Source: Tieghemiomyces parasiticus
Taxonomy: Eukaryota > Kickxellomycota > Dimargaritomycetes > Dimargaritales > Dimargaritaceae
Assembly (NCBI GenBank): GCA_027575765.1
Contig: JANBPT010000184.1
Coordinates: 1 to 59,956, forward strand
Length of the DNA: 59,956 nucleotides
Reading direction: 5' to 3'
Notes under the pieces: model-generated
Databases searched by the model: none
The model's input: the letters and a program-made list of their open reading frames with translations, nothing else
Told to the model about the DNA's origin: nothing
Program-made: the position numbers and the translations under genes
Shown here: positions 43,780-55,700 of the stretch, in pieces
Position numbering within the stretch: the first letter of the stretch is position 1
How the letters are laid out: the number at the start of each line of letters is the position of its first letter

Positions 43780-45782
43780 GATGCGGAGCAGGTTAGTGCG
43801 GAGTTTTGAGGCGGGCTGTGAGGAATAAAATAGGCGGGGACGCGGGATACAGGTGGGAAAGTCTCCGATATGCGGCGCAAAAGACAGTACTTTATGCAAG
43901 GGTCAACTTGGGCAAGCAGTCGGGAATGAGTTAGAAGGTGGAGGGAGACGTTAGCGATCGTGACGATGGGAATGCAGGTAGAAAGGTGACGGTCAACGGA
44001 GAAGAGAAGGGAAGATAAATATGGATAGCGGGACGGGAAACGGTGACGGGGAAACACGACGCGTCGGAGCGACGAAACCGCGGGCAATAAGGGGCTGGCA
44101 CCAACCAAAACAAAGGATGGTGGGATCGAGCAAGCGAGTGGGGTCAGAGCGTAGAATGTGGGAGAACAGGAGTGGGGGGGTGGGAGAGCTGGATAGGCCT
44201 ATTGTGGCGAAGCTGTGGGCGTCAAGCTCCCAAGCCACACGGACTCACGCGGATGTGTCTGGTCAGCTCGTGGATAATAGTCCCGCCCGACCAGCTCCGG
44301 GACCTTGACTAATTTCCCACCGTCGCGCCGTACTATGGCCCGTCCACCCATTATGCGGGCAACGTCACCCTCCAAACCGTGCAGCAAGCGAGTGCGCTAG
44401 TCTAATGTTCATCCCCGCGCCCGCAGCGTGGCCAGTGCTTGTAATGCGGCCCAACCACATCAGAAAAAGTCTCGCGACTGCGAATAGCTAGGCAGCGGGT
44501 ACCCCATGACCCTCAAAGCCTCGTAGGGAGCTAATCGACACGAGATGAAGCCGGCCAAGGGACATTGGTATAGCTATGGAAAGGTTGGATCTGACTTGGC
44601 TGCTGCCAGTACGCTCAATGAAGACCTACAACCTCAACGGGTTGGACAGGTAAGCGACAGACACAGCCAGGGTCGGCCTGTGAGTCATGGACGAGGGTGT
44701 CAGTCATTATGAGCCATTGCGAAGCGGTGAGATAAAGATCGGAGTGAAACGTCCAGGGGCCTGGCATACGGGTACGAGCGCCGGTGAGCTGCGAGTCGAC
44801 GCAGCCAGGCCCTCTCTATCCGAGACATTAGTCCATCGGTCCATCACACAGATACTGGCGGGTTGGCGAAGAGGTGACAAAGGGAATGGCGACGGCTTAG
44901 CGAAGAAGTTTAGTAGATCCAACGGTCCAACGGGATGGTCCTAGATCCAACGGCAATCTTTGGTCCGATCACCAGATCGATTCAAGGATTAATTAGTGGG
45001 GTATGTGATGAAGAGGGCCATGGTTGCCTGGGGGGGGTACCTGTTTATCCACTGCTTTCAATGCCTGAAAGGCTCCATACCATTACTCGCAAGAACATTC
45101 GCAGCTTACCTCTGCATATTCCCCCTGGCACCGGGGCCATCCGAGGTTCCAATAGGGCCTGCAACGGCGGTCGCTATAAGGTTTGAGTGAGCTTACGCTA
45201 TTAATATGTAAAAGATGGAACTTATTAACATAATGCGACACTTCAATTGCAGTCAAATGTTGACTGGTGTAGTCGCTCAAGTTAATATGCAAAAGTTCAT
45301 TTGACGTGCTCATGTCATATAGGCCCCGGTTAAATCATCGTACTCCTTTTATTGACTGGTATATCCTGTAAGCTCGCACAATAATATCATCAGCTCTGCC
45401 CCGTAGCGCAGTGATGATACAATTCAAGCCAACGATACTTCCATCATTGAGTAGGCAGCGCTCGGCTCTACCACTTCTATAGATTAACAAGTGGTGATCT
45501 CCGTTACCCAATGAGGCAGACAGAACTCTGGTAAGTGAAACATGGTTACCAAGTACCCATCATAACTATATAAATAAAAGGTGCCCAACCAATAAAAAAA
45601 GTAGCCCATAATGTTTGCTGCGCTCTACCTAATCATATTCTATAGCAAGTGGGGAGTTCTACGTAAAGCAACGGGTTCGCTTATTTACTATGATCGGATA
45701 TTTACGTTGTCAGCTTAACGGTTCAGTGCTTCCGATTATCCTTGGCACCCACCGCAGCAATTTGGCTGTCGCATCACGGGGC
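43780..45782. other. Intergenic region
   Basis: The first 450 bases are purine-rich on the plus strand and form the likely leader and promoter of the low-complexity protein gene. The rest, to the 3' end of the DFG10 gene, has no supported gene. A stretch near 45405 resembles a tRNA A box but has no matching B box or acceptor stem. Confidence 0.5.
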
Positions 45783-47096
45783 TCAATAGATTCCGGGCAT
45801 GATTAACCAACGGTTGGTCGGGTATTCTGACGAGAACTTCCGGGTGTACCACCGGTGGGTGGAGTAGGCTGAGATGCTCAAATTGACGATATTCCACAGA
45901 TTGAGCAGGAATAGATTGAGGCCCGGAAGGGGCGCCGTCATTTGCCATGTCGACGCCCGGGCCGTCAGAGGACCGACAGTGGTGGAGGGGATCCATAGGA
46001 CTAGGATCAGGGTTAGGGAGAGGTAGATGAGGATTTCAGCGTAGTAGTGCGGACACTCTATCCAGTCAAACCAGTCGCCCTTCGGGATGCGGTAGACTGG
46101 CGGGCTGTCGGCGGCGGTTCTAGGCATAGAGGTACCTGTACGAAGGCGGGCAAGGATCCGGTGGCAGCAGAATTGGTGATAGGCAGCATAGGTGAACAGG
46201 GCCGCTCCTAGTAGAACCATCCAGCTGCCAAACCCGGTGGTGTAAGGTAAGCTGTTGGTAGTAGTATCGATATACCAGGCTGCAGGATCCCTGAGCACTG
46301 GTGTACGCCGTTCGGCCGATACGATAGTGGCCTGGATGGTGTCCAAAATTAGGGCAGGGCAGGTGACCAGGTAGAACGATATACCGAGGAGGTAGTGACC
46401 CATGTGCATGTGGGACGCCGAGGGTCGCTGGACAAAGTAGCACTCGAAGAGCCGGCGCATTAGGTGAATCTGGAAGAGGACCAAGACAAACACGGCTGAG
46501 GCGGGGATGGTCAGCTGCACGTGGGTGGCGGTGGCCAGGTGCGCAATGCGGTCATCACGGTTACCGACTTGGGCGCCGAGCCAGCGCAGCGTGTCGTTGA
46601 GGTAGACGTGGGACCAGGTACTCGCCGGTAACTGGTCGCCAGTTGAGAAGTCCAGATTGTAGTGATAGACGGCAGCCCAGGGACCTGCAGGGAGGAAGGC
46701 GGCCAGGACGGCCCAACCGACATCCAAGGTGCCTGGCACGCTCGACCCTGTGTCTGACTGGCCGGTCGACGTTCCCTGGAGTGGCACGCGGGTGAACCAC
46801 AACAATATCAAACTGAGTAGGGCGGCGTTCCAGAGACTCCCCACGGCATAAAAGTGACGGAAGAAGGCATTGGGTACCGTCCACTCCTTAAAACTCCTAA
46901 CCCAGCCAGTGGGCCCCGGTGAACTGGGACCGGAATGCGCCGGTTCATGGCAGGTTTTACCGTGTAGGAGGAGGCTGCGACTCAATGGGGAGAAGAGCAT
47001 GAGCACAGCGGTGACCAAGATAGTGGCATAGTAGGTGCGAACGAGGTGACCCAATAGGTGGAGGCCAGCCACCACGGCCGCAACGGTCGACGTCAT
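45783..47096 (-). CDS. DFG10: Polyprenal reductase (DFG10/SRD5A3 family)
   Basis: Intronless, 437 residues with about six to seven hydrophobic membrane segments, including one at residues 20-42. The C-terminal half has the family signature: YRIPKGDWFDWIECPHYYAEILIY, then near the end NLSISAYSTHRWYTRKF and YPTNRWLIMPGIY. The first of these corresponds to the NADPH-binding catalytic region of the steroid 5-alpha-reductase superfamily. Earlier, HLMRRLFECYFVQRPS and HMHMGHYLLGISFY are also diagnostic. SRD5A3/Dfg10 acts in the ER membrane in the polyprenol-to-dolichol conversion that supplies the lipid carrier for N-glycosylation. The ATG at 47096 is the only good start, since the longer reading begins at a non-ATG codon. 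The protein is longer than yeast Dfg10 (253), with extra loop sequence around 45-130. Confidence 0.92.
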   Translation of the reverse strand: MTSTVAAVVAGLHLLGHLVRTYYATILVTAVLMLFSPLSRSLLLHGKTCHEPAHSGPSSPGPTGWVRSFKEWTVPNAFFRHFYAVGSLWNAALLSLILLWFTRVPLQGTSTGQSDTGSSVPGTLDVGWAVLAAFLPAGPWAAVYHYNLDFSTGDQLPASTWSHVYLNDTLRWLGAQVGNRDDRIAHLATATHVQLTIPASAVFVLVLFQIHLMRRLFECYFVQRPSASHMHMGHYLLGISFYLVTCPALILDTIQATIVSAERRTPVLRDPAAWYIDTTTNSLPYTTGFGSWMVLLGAALFTYAAYHQFCCHRILARLRTGTSMPRTAADSPPVYRIPKGDWFDWIECPHYYAEILIYLSLTLILVLWIPSTTVGPLTARASTWQMTAPLPGLNLFLLNLWNIVNLSISAYSTHRWYTRKFSSEYPTNRWLIMPGIY

Positions 47097-50000
47097 GGTG
47101 ATGCCGCACGAGAGAGAAGGGAAGAGCAGAGTGGTCAAGTTGGATACAGGATTGCCCTCTGAATGAGTTTAATGGGAGAGAATACAAGGTGAGTAGGGGA
47201 GTATGGTTAGCCTGAAGAGATGCAAACGAGCTGGCGTCGAAGGGGGACAAGATGCATGTGGCCTTGAAGTGGGACCATGAGCTCTGTGCGCCTCCATAGA
47301 CTGTATCGCTCTAAGGGTTTGAGGGCAGCGGGACATTACATGACTGTTGTGGTGGAATCCGCTTTTCCTCGTGTGAGACACCTCACTGCTGCCGAATCAT
47401 CAAATCCCCTGTGTACAAACGAGACATTCACCAGCACGACATGGAATGGCATGGGGGCGGGGGTGCTGACTCTTGAGCCACGCACCGGACAGTCATGAAC
47501 TGCTCTTGTAGAGAGACACTGGCCAATGAACCCTCCCTCATATTTTTTAAGGCCTTCCCTTGCAAGCTTCGCGAGACCATGGCCAGTCTCCCTGCGGTGT
47601 CCGGCTAACCCGCCCATTCCTTTTCGACTCCTTTCAATGGAAGGTCCCGAGCCCACGCCAAATCCCCATCCGCATCCAGTCGACCCTACTTCCCTGGTTA
47701 ATTCCTTGTTAGCATGTCGATGGTGGTAGCCTACTGAATACCCCCCTACTCATGGGTTGATCCTCACCGGTCTTTCTATTGTCCTACCTGTTGGCCTTCC
47801 CCACTCTCAATATATCCCAACCAACCTTCATTGCTTTGTTCGGAAACACCGAGTAATCCTTCTACTTGACCGTTTTACAATGTAGAGACAATAGGCATGT
47901 GGCCAGGTGAGAGACAGAGCGCGTTGATATATCATCGGAGTTGGAAATCTGACAACTCCGCCGCCTACATTCACGCCAGCCAGTTGAAATCATCCGGCCC
48001 AAGGGCAGCTCGCCTATTATACGCCATGCGCCGCTCACCCTACCGAAGGCATCGTTGATCAGATGAATATAGGTGGGATTGGTAATGGTTTTTTTTGAGT
48101 GTAAATCACGCCACGAGCATAGCAGTCACGGTAAATCGGATTGGAGAAGAAAGATAACCTGGTGCCAAAATGTCCGCCCAAGTAACATTACAATACTGCT
48201 TGAGCAAGTGACCCACGTCAATATGCTCTACTGCCGGACATGATGCTGAGGCCAGGCATCGACAATCTAGACTGGTAAGTTCGGAAAGTATAGAGGTAGA
48301 GCTGTTGATTACGCAATTCCATCACTATAGTATCGGATACTTTGATAAGGCTAACTACTGTTGCGAATGCCACTAAGGTCTTTGGTGGTATCAGGTCCGC
48401 CGCTTTGACGCCACAGGTATCCAAAAACAGCATATTTGGGAAAACAGTACTGCCTCCAATCTCCAAGCAAACTACATTTCCCTTGAGTTGGCCGTCTTAC
48501 TCTTACTTCCACACGTCGCAACAGAGCTTACCACCTTTATATTTACCCAGTTGGGCGCAGGCCAATTCCTTTTCGAAGGTAGCCAACGTGCAACAATGTC
48601 AAGGAATCATTTCTTTATATTATCGTCTAATTAATCCTGGTGAAGAAGGATAAAGGTAGTATGGCACAAGGCCGGCCAGATGGTGTAAATACTGCATGCT
48701 CAATAGCTGCATGTTAGTAGCTGCCTTAAACTACGACATAACGTGGACAGGAAATTAGTACTGTGAATGCGGTCAACGCCCGTGCGCGACGGTTTTTTCT
48801 TCTCCGACTCGCTATTCGCTGCCACGGACCGGGTTAAGGATCTAAAGGGATTGGTAGTTAGGGTGGTGACACAGGCCAGCCACAGCAAAGAGAGGGTAGC
48901 TCCTGGCCATCGTTCCGTAGATAAATAATTTTGTACATTAACTACCCCTAGCGCTGCTTTGCATGGATGAAAAAATACTCTAAAAGGCTTGGACGCAGAG
49001 ATCGATGCACCATCACTTCTTCCGTCAGCGCCTGTAACTGTCATCATAACTGTGAAATAAAGCCGGGCACGGACTACACAGGGGGGGGGGGAAGGCGAAG
49101 CTGCCAATTCCTTTAAAGGTGGGCAAGTGGTCTATCGGGCTGTGTAACCATCACATATACAGGTCGCCTCTCTAAGGTTGGACGCGCCGCCGCCACTCAG
49201 CCACTTAAAGACCACTTCTATCCACAACCCTCCTTCCACCTGTCTTCCGCCGGCAGACCTGTCGCTTTATCCTATGCATATCCTGTATACCAGGTACAGC
49301 GTGGCTTACTACTCCCCTTCAACGGATAGGTGCAGCTTGCTACAGCAGTAGCCACGGTGGCGCCCGTGCGCAACGATAAAACAGGACTCGGTGTACAAGT
49401 CCTCTATTTTTATGTACAGTCGGTGGGCCCAATATACCTGTGTACCCCAGACGACCGGTGGAAAAAGTAAATGTCCGTGAGCCGACAGTAGGATGGGTAG
49501 CCACACCTGCAACCGTGGCGGCGAGCACAGGTGTATGCCGCGCCATGGACTTTACTTCTTCTCGCTCTCTTCGACAGCTCCCCATGCCAAACCGACGAGT
49601 CTCCCATGCGAACGGACTTACTGCGTGCGCTCCTTCTCCCCATCTGCTTCCTATCGTAGCAACCCGTCGGTCAAGCCACACACAAGCACAACAGTTGTGG
49701 CGCTTGCTCGGAAATAACGCAACGTGGTAGCGACGTGTGACTGCAGCTTGGGTGGCTCAAGGCGCGCCTTGTGTGGCTGTACGTTACAGGTTGTTATGCT
49801 CTAGAGCTGATCTGTCGCTCCGGCCGCCACATTCTCTATGCACCCATCCCCTCCAAATAATTGTCACCGGTGATATGCGTCCGCCTTGCGCGTCTCGCAC
49901 TAACTCATCATCACGTCCTCATATAAAAGGGGATTCATAGACCCTGTCCATTTCACTCCCAACTCACTATAATGATGTACACCACCATGTCACGCCTCTA

Positions 50001-50168
50001 ATCAACACACAGGCCTACCCATCCATAACATCTTTACCACGATTGTTGAGCTGTCCAGTACACGGCACCTACGCCCGCCGACCGACATACCGTTAATTAA
50101 TTTCCTTAGTTAAACCCCATTAGCCTGGAATATATTCCCTCCATTTGGCCACTTCCCCCCCGTCACTC
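47097..50168. other. 3.1 kb divergent intergenic region
   Basis: Between divergent starts of DFG10 (-) and chitin deacetylase (+). It contains a TATA box at 49922 for the latter. Short ORFs such as 48218-48466 (-) have no motif or partner. Nothing else is supported. Confidence 0.5.
49922..49929 (+). promoter_or_regulatory. TATA box of the chitin deacetylase gene
   Basis: TATAAAAG, 247 bases before the ATG at 50169, followed by a C-rich leader. Confidence 0.5.
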
Positions 50169-51224
50169 ATGTACGTACACCAACTCACCCTTCTCGTCCT
50201 GGCCAGTACGGCCGTTCGGGCCATACCCAGACCCCAGGGCTCTGCAAGCGGCGGCAGTGGTGGTGGTGGTGGTACGATTTACGACTGCCTAGCGGGAATG
50301 ATGGCCCCAACGTTTGACGACGGACCGGACCCGGTCAAGACGATGGCCCTGGCCGATTCCTTCTCGCAAGCGGGGGCTGTCGTCACCTTCTTCTTTCTGG
50401 GGTCCAAAGTCACTGAGCACCCACAGATTGTCCAAAGCGTATGCGCCCAGGGCCACACGGTGGGTATCCACGGCTTCAACCACGACCATTTCGGCACCCT
50501 CAGCTACGACGACGCGTACAGTCAAATGGCCCGGTCCAAACAAGCGGTGGTGGATGCTGGATGTCCAGAACCCAAGCTGATGCGGTTCCCCTACGGTGAA
50601 GAATCGGCGGCGGCCAACCAAGCGGCTTCAGCGCTCAATCTTCGCGTCATCAATTGGACTGTAGACCCCCGAGACTACGACTGCGGGCACGGCGGCCATT
50701 GTGTGGCACAGAACCTCGGTAACATCGCCGCTCAGATTGACGGGATGGATGCCAAAGCGACCGGTCCGATTGTCCTCCAGCACGACGATTATAGCGGGTC
50801 GAAGGATATGACCGACGGTCTACTTAGTATCGCCAGTGAGCGCGGGCTGCGTGTCGTCAGTGTCGCCACGTGCGTGTTTGGCGAAGAGCCGGCCCGGCCC
50901 TCCTGGTGGCCCGAGAACCAGAGAGGTATGGGCATGGAAATTGGCACGGTGACAACGACGGGTGACCATGGGAAGCCGTCCAAGAAGCACAAGGTGAAAG
51001 TTAGCGATGGCAGTTATCATGCCGGCTTGGACGGCGAGACGGGTGAGTGGGATAACCAGGGGTATGACGAGGAAGGCACCTCGGCGTTTCTGAACCAGCA
51101 CGCCGGGAGTAGAATGAGCGCAGGTGCCGAGCGGGCGTTTAGTTTACAGGATCCATCGGGTGAAACGGATAACGCTAAACCCGCAACGGGACTTTGCCGG
51201 TTACGGAGCAAGTACTTGATGTAG
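50169..51224 (+). CDS. Chitin deacetylase (CE4 polysaccharide deacetylase)
   Basis: Intronless, 351 residues. Residues 1-18 are a signal peptide, followed by a short Gly/Ser linker. The NodB/CE4 domain covers about 35-245. Its motifs are TFDDGP at 48-53 (catalytic base Asp50 and metal ligand Asp51), His101 and His105 in IHGFNHDH (metal ligands), RFPYG at 139-143, NWTVDPRDYD (Trp motif), and LQHDD with His205 (catalytic acid). The enzyme removes acetyl groups from N-acetylglucosamine polymers, turning chitin into chitosan during wall growth or masking the wall. Residues 250-351 form a Gly, Ser and Lys-rich tail without a known domain. There is no GPI signal, so it is probably secreted. The ATG at 50169 starts the signal peptide; the longer reading begins with TTG. 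Confidence 0.94.
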   Translation: MYVHQLTLLVLASTAVRAIPRPQGSASGGSGGGGGTIYDCLAGMMAPTFDDGPDPVKTMALADSFSQAGAVVTFFFLGSKVTEHPQIVQSVCAQGHTVGIHGFNHDHFGTLSYDDAYSQMARSKQAVVDAGCPEPKLMRFPYGEESAAANQAASALNLRVINWTVDPRDYDCGHGGHCVAQNLGNIAAQIDGMDAKATGPIVLQHDDYSGSKDMTDGLLSIASERGLRVVSVATCVFGEEPARPSWWPENQRGMGMEIGTVTTTGDHGKPSKKHKVKVSDGSYHAGLDGETGEWDNQGYDEEGTSAFLNQHAGSRMSAGAERAFSLQDPSGETDNAKPATGLCRLRSKYLM

Positions 51225-51316
51225 CGTGGTGGTCCCCCCCCGCCCAGTCCCCCGACCATGCTGTGTATATATGTTTTCGCTCTACATTATGATTATCATC
51301 CATTGGCAAACTTGTG

Positions 51317-51322
51317 AATAAA
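51317..51322 (+). terminator. Possible polyadenylation signal of the chitin deacetylase gene
   Basis: AATAAA, 93 bases after the stop codon in AT-rich sequence. Confidence 0.4.
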
Positions 51323-51708
51323 TCAAAAACTAGTTAGGTAACCTCTTGCCTTACGTTCCTCCCTTTTCACCCATGCCGATGTACACCAAGGAACCTATTC
51401 TTTGACGTACGGTATATTGTTGCTGGCAATGTCCGCATGGTCTGCAACAGGTGACCCCAACTGAGCGGTATCCTGCATACCCTTATTCGCGTTATCTGCG
51501 TCTGGTTAGAATCTCCAGTGAGAGACGGACAGCCTGAATTGGACATTGTGGTGGGCGGCAGGCTGGTACTGTGCCCCGTCCGCCGGCCCGGTCACCTCCT
51601 TCCTCTTTTACCTTCGCACTCCGCCAGGTTATGCTTGGAGTGAAGCAATGATGTTCTGCATAGAAATTTCCGTGAAGCCATCTTGCTGTCTTCCGGTTCC
51701 CTCCCATA

Positions 51709-51715
51709 TAAACGA
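51709..51715 (+). promoter_or_regulatory. TATA box of the EI24/Rrt8-type gene
   Basis: TATAAAC, 180 bases before the ATG, followed by a CT-rich leader. Confidence 0.4.
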
Positions 51716-51888
51716 AGGTATATATTCTTTTCGCTTCCCGCCAACTTGTCCGCGCTTGGACTAGGCAGCTCTTGCCCCTTTGCTTTCCGCATTCCACCTT
51801 CCTCCCCCTCACGTACCATTGCTTATTACCCTATTGCTTACCCGACAGCTGGCCCCCCTCCTCCTCACGCAAAAGTTTGCACTGCATC

Positions 51889-52755
51889 ATGCTGAAGCCG
51901 TCGACGTACCCAATCCGCGGCATCGGCTTCTTCGCCGCACACCCGTCGATCTGGTGTCGGTGCTTTTGCGGCCTCCTTGTCATGCTCACGATCGCCATTG
52001 CTAGCCTGGTGGGCTTTAGCTTCCTCATTTCCACCACGGCCCATGCACTTATCCGAGTGAATTGCCCAGCGGGCCTGGCGTGGACCGTCGCCGTGGTCGC
52101 CATGTTCATCGAGAGCGCCCTGGCAGTCATTATTTTGGGCCTTATCCTCATGCCGGTCCTTCAGGACACTCTGTTTGACGACGTGCTGAGACTCCGCGGG
52201 CTCGAGAGTGTCCTGCTCAATCCGGCGGCCCAACAGCGCCATGCGTGGGTGCGTGGTATGGCCGCTGGCATCCTGTTTGGCCTCTTCCAAGTATTGGTTT
52301 TACTGCTGTCGCTGCCGCTCAATGCAATTCCAATTGCCGGGACTGTGCTCGCCGCAGCCATTAACGGTATAATTTTGGCGTGGGGGTACCATCTGCATTA
52401 CCTGGTGGAGCTCCGTGGGATGACATTCCGTCAGAGTCGCCGGTGGGTCAGTTTGAACCGGAGCAAATACATGGGATTCGGCGTCACCGCGTTCCTGCTC
52501 GAATTGGTACCCTTACTTAATGTCGTCTTCATGCTGACCAACGCTATCGGGTCGGCCCTCTGGGCTGAGGCTATGTACCGCGAGGAACTAGTTAACCGGT
52601 ACAAGCCCGGCCATGAGTATTGGGAGGTCATGCCCTTACTCCTACCCGCGACTGGTCAGCCTGGTACCAGTCCTGCAGGTCCTTCAGAGTGGTCGTCTCC
52701 TGACTCGGTGACTGTGGCAACTCCTTCGACCGCGTGGAGCCCTCGGTACCCGTGA
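51889..52755 (+). CDS. EI24-domain membrane protein, Rrt8/Lds-like
   Basis: Intronless, 288 residues. The start MLKPSTYPIRGIGFFAAHPSIW is the typical fungal Rrt8/Lds opening, with an amphipathic segment before the first membrane helix. About four to five hydrophobic segments follow (near 25-50, 58-85, 125-165, 195-225). The conserved loop between them contains RQSRRWVSLNRSKYMGFGV, and LLELVPLLNVVFMLTNAIGSALWAEAMY lies after it. The last 50 residues are Pro and Ser-rich and polar. In yeast, Lds1, Lds2 and Rrt8 are lipid-droplet or ER proteins linked to outer spore wall assembly; other EI24 proteins are ER membrane proteins. No enzymatic activity is known. The ATG at 51889 is used because the conserved segment begins there. 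Confidence 0.82.
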   Translation: MLKPSTYPIRGIGFFAAHPSIWCRCFCGLLVMLTIAIASLVGFSFLISTTAHALIRVNCPAGLAWTVAVVAMFIESALAVIILGLILMPVLQDTLFDDVLRLRGLESVLLNPAAQQRHAWVRGMAAGILFGLFQVLVLLLSLPLNAIPIAGTVLAAAINGIILAWGYHLHYLVELRGMTFRQSRRWVSLNRSKYMGFGVTAFLLELVPLLNVVFMLTNAIGSALWAEAMYREELVNRYKPGHEYWEVMPLLLPATGQPGTSPAGPSEWSSPDSVTVATPSTAWSPRYP

Positions 52756-55700
52756 GGTCACTCACTACTCTCCTTAACAGTATCGTCTTGGATTCCGCCG
52801 TGGTAAACCTCCAACCATCCCTTCTACATGTAAACTACCCCTTCGCAAAGTTGAACTTACTTTTGCGTCCGTTGACTCACATTAGCGCCAAAAAAAAACT
52901 CCACCCATTAGGTTAGTAAGTCACCTGCACACGGCTACCACCAGCATCCTACCTTGGCGAATTTGCTAATAAATCGCAGTCGCATATTCTTCATGTTTAG
53001 GGCTGGTAAATTGTAAATATTCTCGCCAGCCCGCTGCCGGAAACCACTCTGCTGACCGTACAATCATGTGTCCCGATTGGGGGTCACACTAACAGGTTAG
53101 TCAATTCATCCCCCCGGGGTAAACCAACTGTAGCTGATGGCTGTCGGTATACAGGCAGGTGCGGGCGGGCCTGATCTTACTGAAGCCCCTTAATAGAAAT
53201 GATATATCCTTAAGTCATACCTCCTGGTCGACCGCCGCTTCTACAAGATTATCTCGAACCTCATTCTCCGCTACCTGCGATTCCGCCTTAGGCTACCTTA
53301 TGTTCGATGGTGGACAGGTATGCTATTGGGAGCGCTGTAATTCCTACGCCACTCCCTGCACTAACGACCAGATAAGGGAGTACCTGCTCGGGGCTTGGCT
53401 CTAATGATGTTGTTGTGTTAAACGACAACTTCAAGAGCGATGATTGCCAAAAGGTCATAGACAATTCGACATCCTTAGAGGCCCCCACGCCAACTCCCCC
53501 CCCGTGGCGCGATAGCGACAAATGGATAGCAACCTAGGACCAGTATCCCTGGTCCCTCGGAGGGTATATTATTAATAGTCTCCGATGAGTTGGTTAAACA
53601 ACGATCGCCGCCACTTACCATGGGTACCGGAATATCTATTGGTTAACTTACATATGGTCGAATTTGTAAGAACTAAGTGGAGGTCTGGGGTCTGATGCGT
53701 ATAGATGACAGTGGGTGAGGTGAGTCTGCTGGATTTGGCCCAACTAGGTACTCTATTACCCTTACTTGTATCTATTGCAAACTCCCTCCCCCGTTTATGA
53801 GCGATACAGAGCCAACACTGAAGTGGAAATGCCTTGTCATCTAGGAACCCCCCCCTCCATTGTCCGCCAGGCCACCCTTAGGACATCTGCTCCCGATCCT
53901 CCCCTAAACCATCCCCCCTTTTAATAAATAGGTCACATTTATCTCCCTACGGTACCCGTTCTCATTGTGCAGCTGCATTTTCACCGCCTGTTACGATTGC
54001 CCACTTCCGTCCGCCCTCCCCCTTTCACCGCTCGCATCGCATGGAGACGGCGCCGGCTCGATTACTCTCATTTGAGACAGTGGGGATTAAAAACGATAGC
54101 AAGTCTGCTCACCATACCGATTTGCTCCGACTCCTCCCTCTTACACTCCCCTTTATCCCACCAGAGGAAATCTTATCCAATGATTTTGGTGTCTGGCTTT
54201 TGGTCGAAAGGTTCCACCGCTGATCAATTTGGACGTACCGTTGTGGGATTTGTAAGCCTCAAGTGTATAGTCGTTTAGTACCTAGCCTTCTTTCTAGGTG
54301 CCGTTTGGTAGGCGCTTGTCCGGTTGTTTCATGGTTTATATGGGTGGCTGAGATCCTTGACAACTGGGAGGGGGTTAAATGTGCCATACCGTTTGATGAC
54401 CCCTCCGTCGAGCTCTAACTTACATCAGAACGGTGTGGGTGAGGCCGACTAGGACATAGTCTAGACGCTGAATTGAGCCTAAAGTGGTATGGGCTGATCG
54501 CCAAAAATCCGCTCCATAAACGGGCAGACGAGTTGGGCTGAACAGCAGCGTGGCGTTGTGGGACCCCACCTCCCCCTTTTTGGTAGGCGTTTTGGATTGG
54601 CAGGTTTCTGAGCCATACCGCCCGTCGCCATTTCCGCCTTGGAAGACGTACGGGCAACAAGTTGGTAAGAATAGGGCTTCACAACGTGGGGCGACTCCTC
54701 CCCCTATGCAGTTGACCAGCACCTCTATATGAGGGCTTATGTAGGTTAGCCGTTCCTAATCGAAGGAGTTCAGATGTGACCCTGTAACTTTTCTAACGGG
54801 AATCAAGGGGGATGGGCGACGCAAGGGCACACGTCGAGCGTGCAAGCGTGACGGGGTGAAAAGTACGGAGTGAGACAGTCGGTTCTTCTCCTTACCGTGG
54901 CTATAGACAAACCTACCCTCCCACTCAATTTCCCGCCGTCTCTTATGAAGGTACCCTCTCATTCTCAGTGGAGATTACTGACTATACAGGGGGTAGGTTA
55001 GCTATAATCGTCCTCAATTACCAAAGACCAACAACCGAGTCACGAGAAGTACCTTTTCCCCCATTCATTTGCTTTGCATCACTAGGCAGTGCCCTGCTCG
55101 TTGTGTCCCACCCCTCTCCTGTCATCCACATTTACCCATCACCCTGTTCGGTGAATACCCTCCCCCAATCGACCATCCCGCGATGTCGAGCCCTAATGTA
55201 TACCCTTGATGACGAACAGTTTACTAAGGTTCTCTTCCAAACGTAGTGACATTTAGGAGACTAGAACAATACAACCCGCAGCAGTGTCTAAGCCATGCAG
55301 AGACGGCCTTCAGGTGTGGTGGTGTGCATCAACCTCAGGCCTACCAAAGAACGACACCGACGGACCCTATCAAACACCCAAGAATGATTGGGCAGGGCCT
55401 GGGTAGCTGGTTATATCAATATTTCCGGTAAGTGAATGTCCGACGAATATTCTATTTTAGAGGTGCTCGGCTGCGCCACAGCGAAGTCGGTGGCTAAATA
55501 GCACTATTTCGCTTTCCCAACCACTATCCTACCTACGTACCGCTCCCTTCCATACATGTCGCTGACCAGTCATAGTTGGCTGTGCGGGCGGATGGTTAAA
55601 CCAGCCCAGCTACTGGTGTTTACAAGGGGGAGGGTAAACTGGATAGGGATAAAGGTAACCGCCCGGCGGACCAGGGTATTCCGCCCATGCGCGTATGTAT

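Larger units (their letters stand above)
51225..51888. other. Intergenic region with the promoter of the EI24-type gene
   Basis: Holds the chitin deacetylase 3' UTR, a TATA box at 51709 and a CT-rich leader from about 51770 to the ATG at 51889. Confidence 0.5.

Noticed and set aside
45400..45500. tRNA-like A-box (TAGCGCAGTGATGAT)
   Set aside because: No B box at the right distance and no pairing acceptor stem.
48218..48466. An 82-codon minus-strand ORF in the DFG10-chitin deacetylase gap
   Set aside because: No motif, no signal peptide and AT-rich codon use unlike the genes here.
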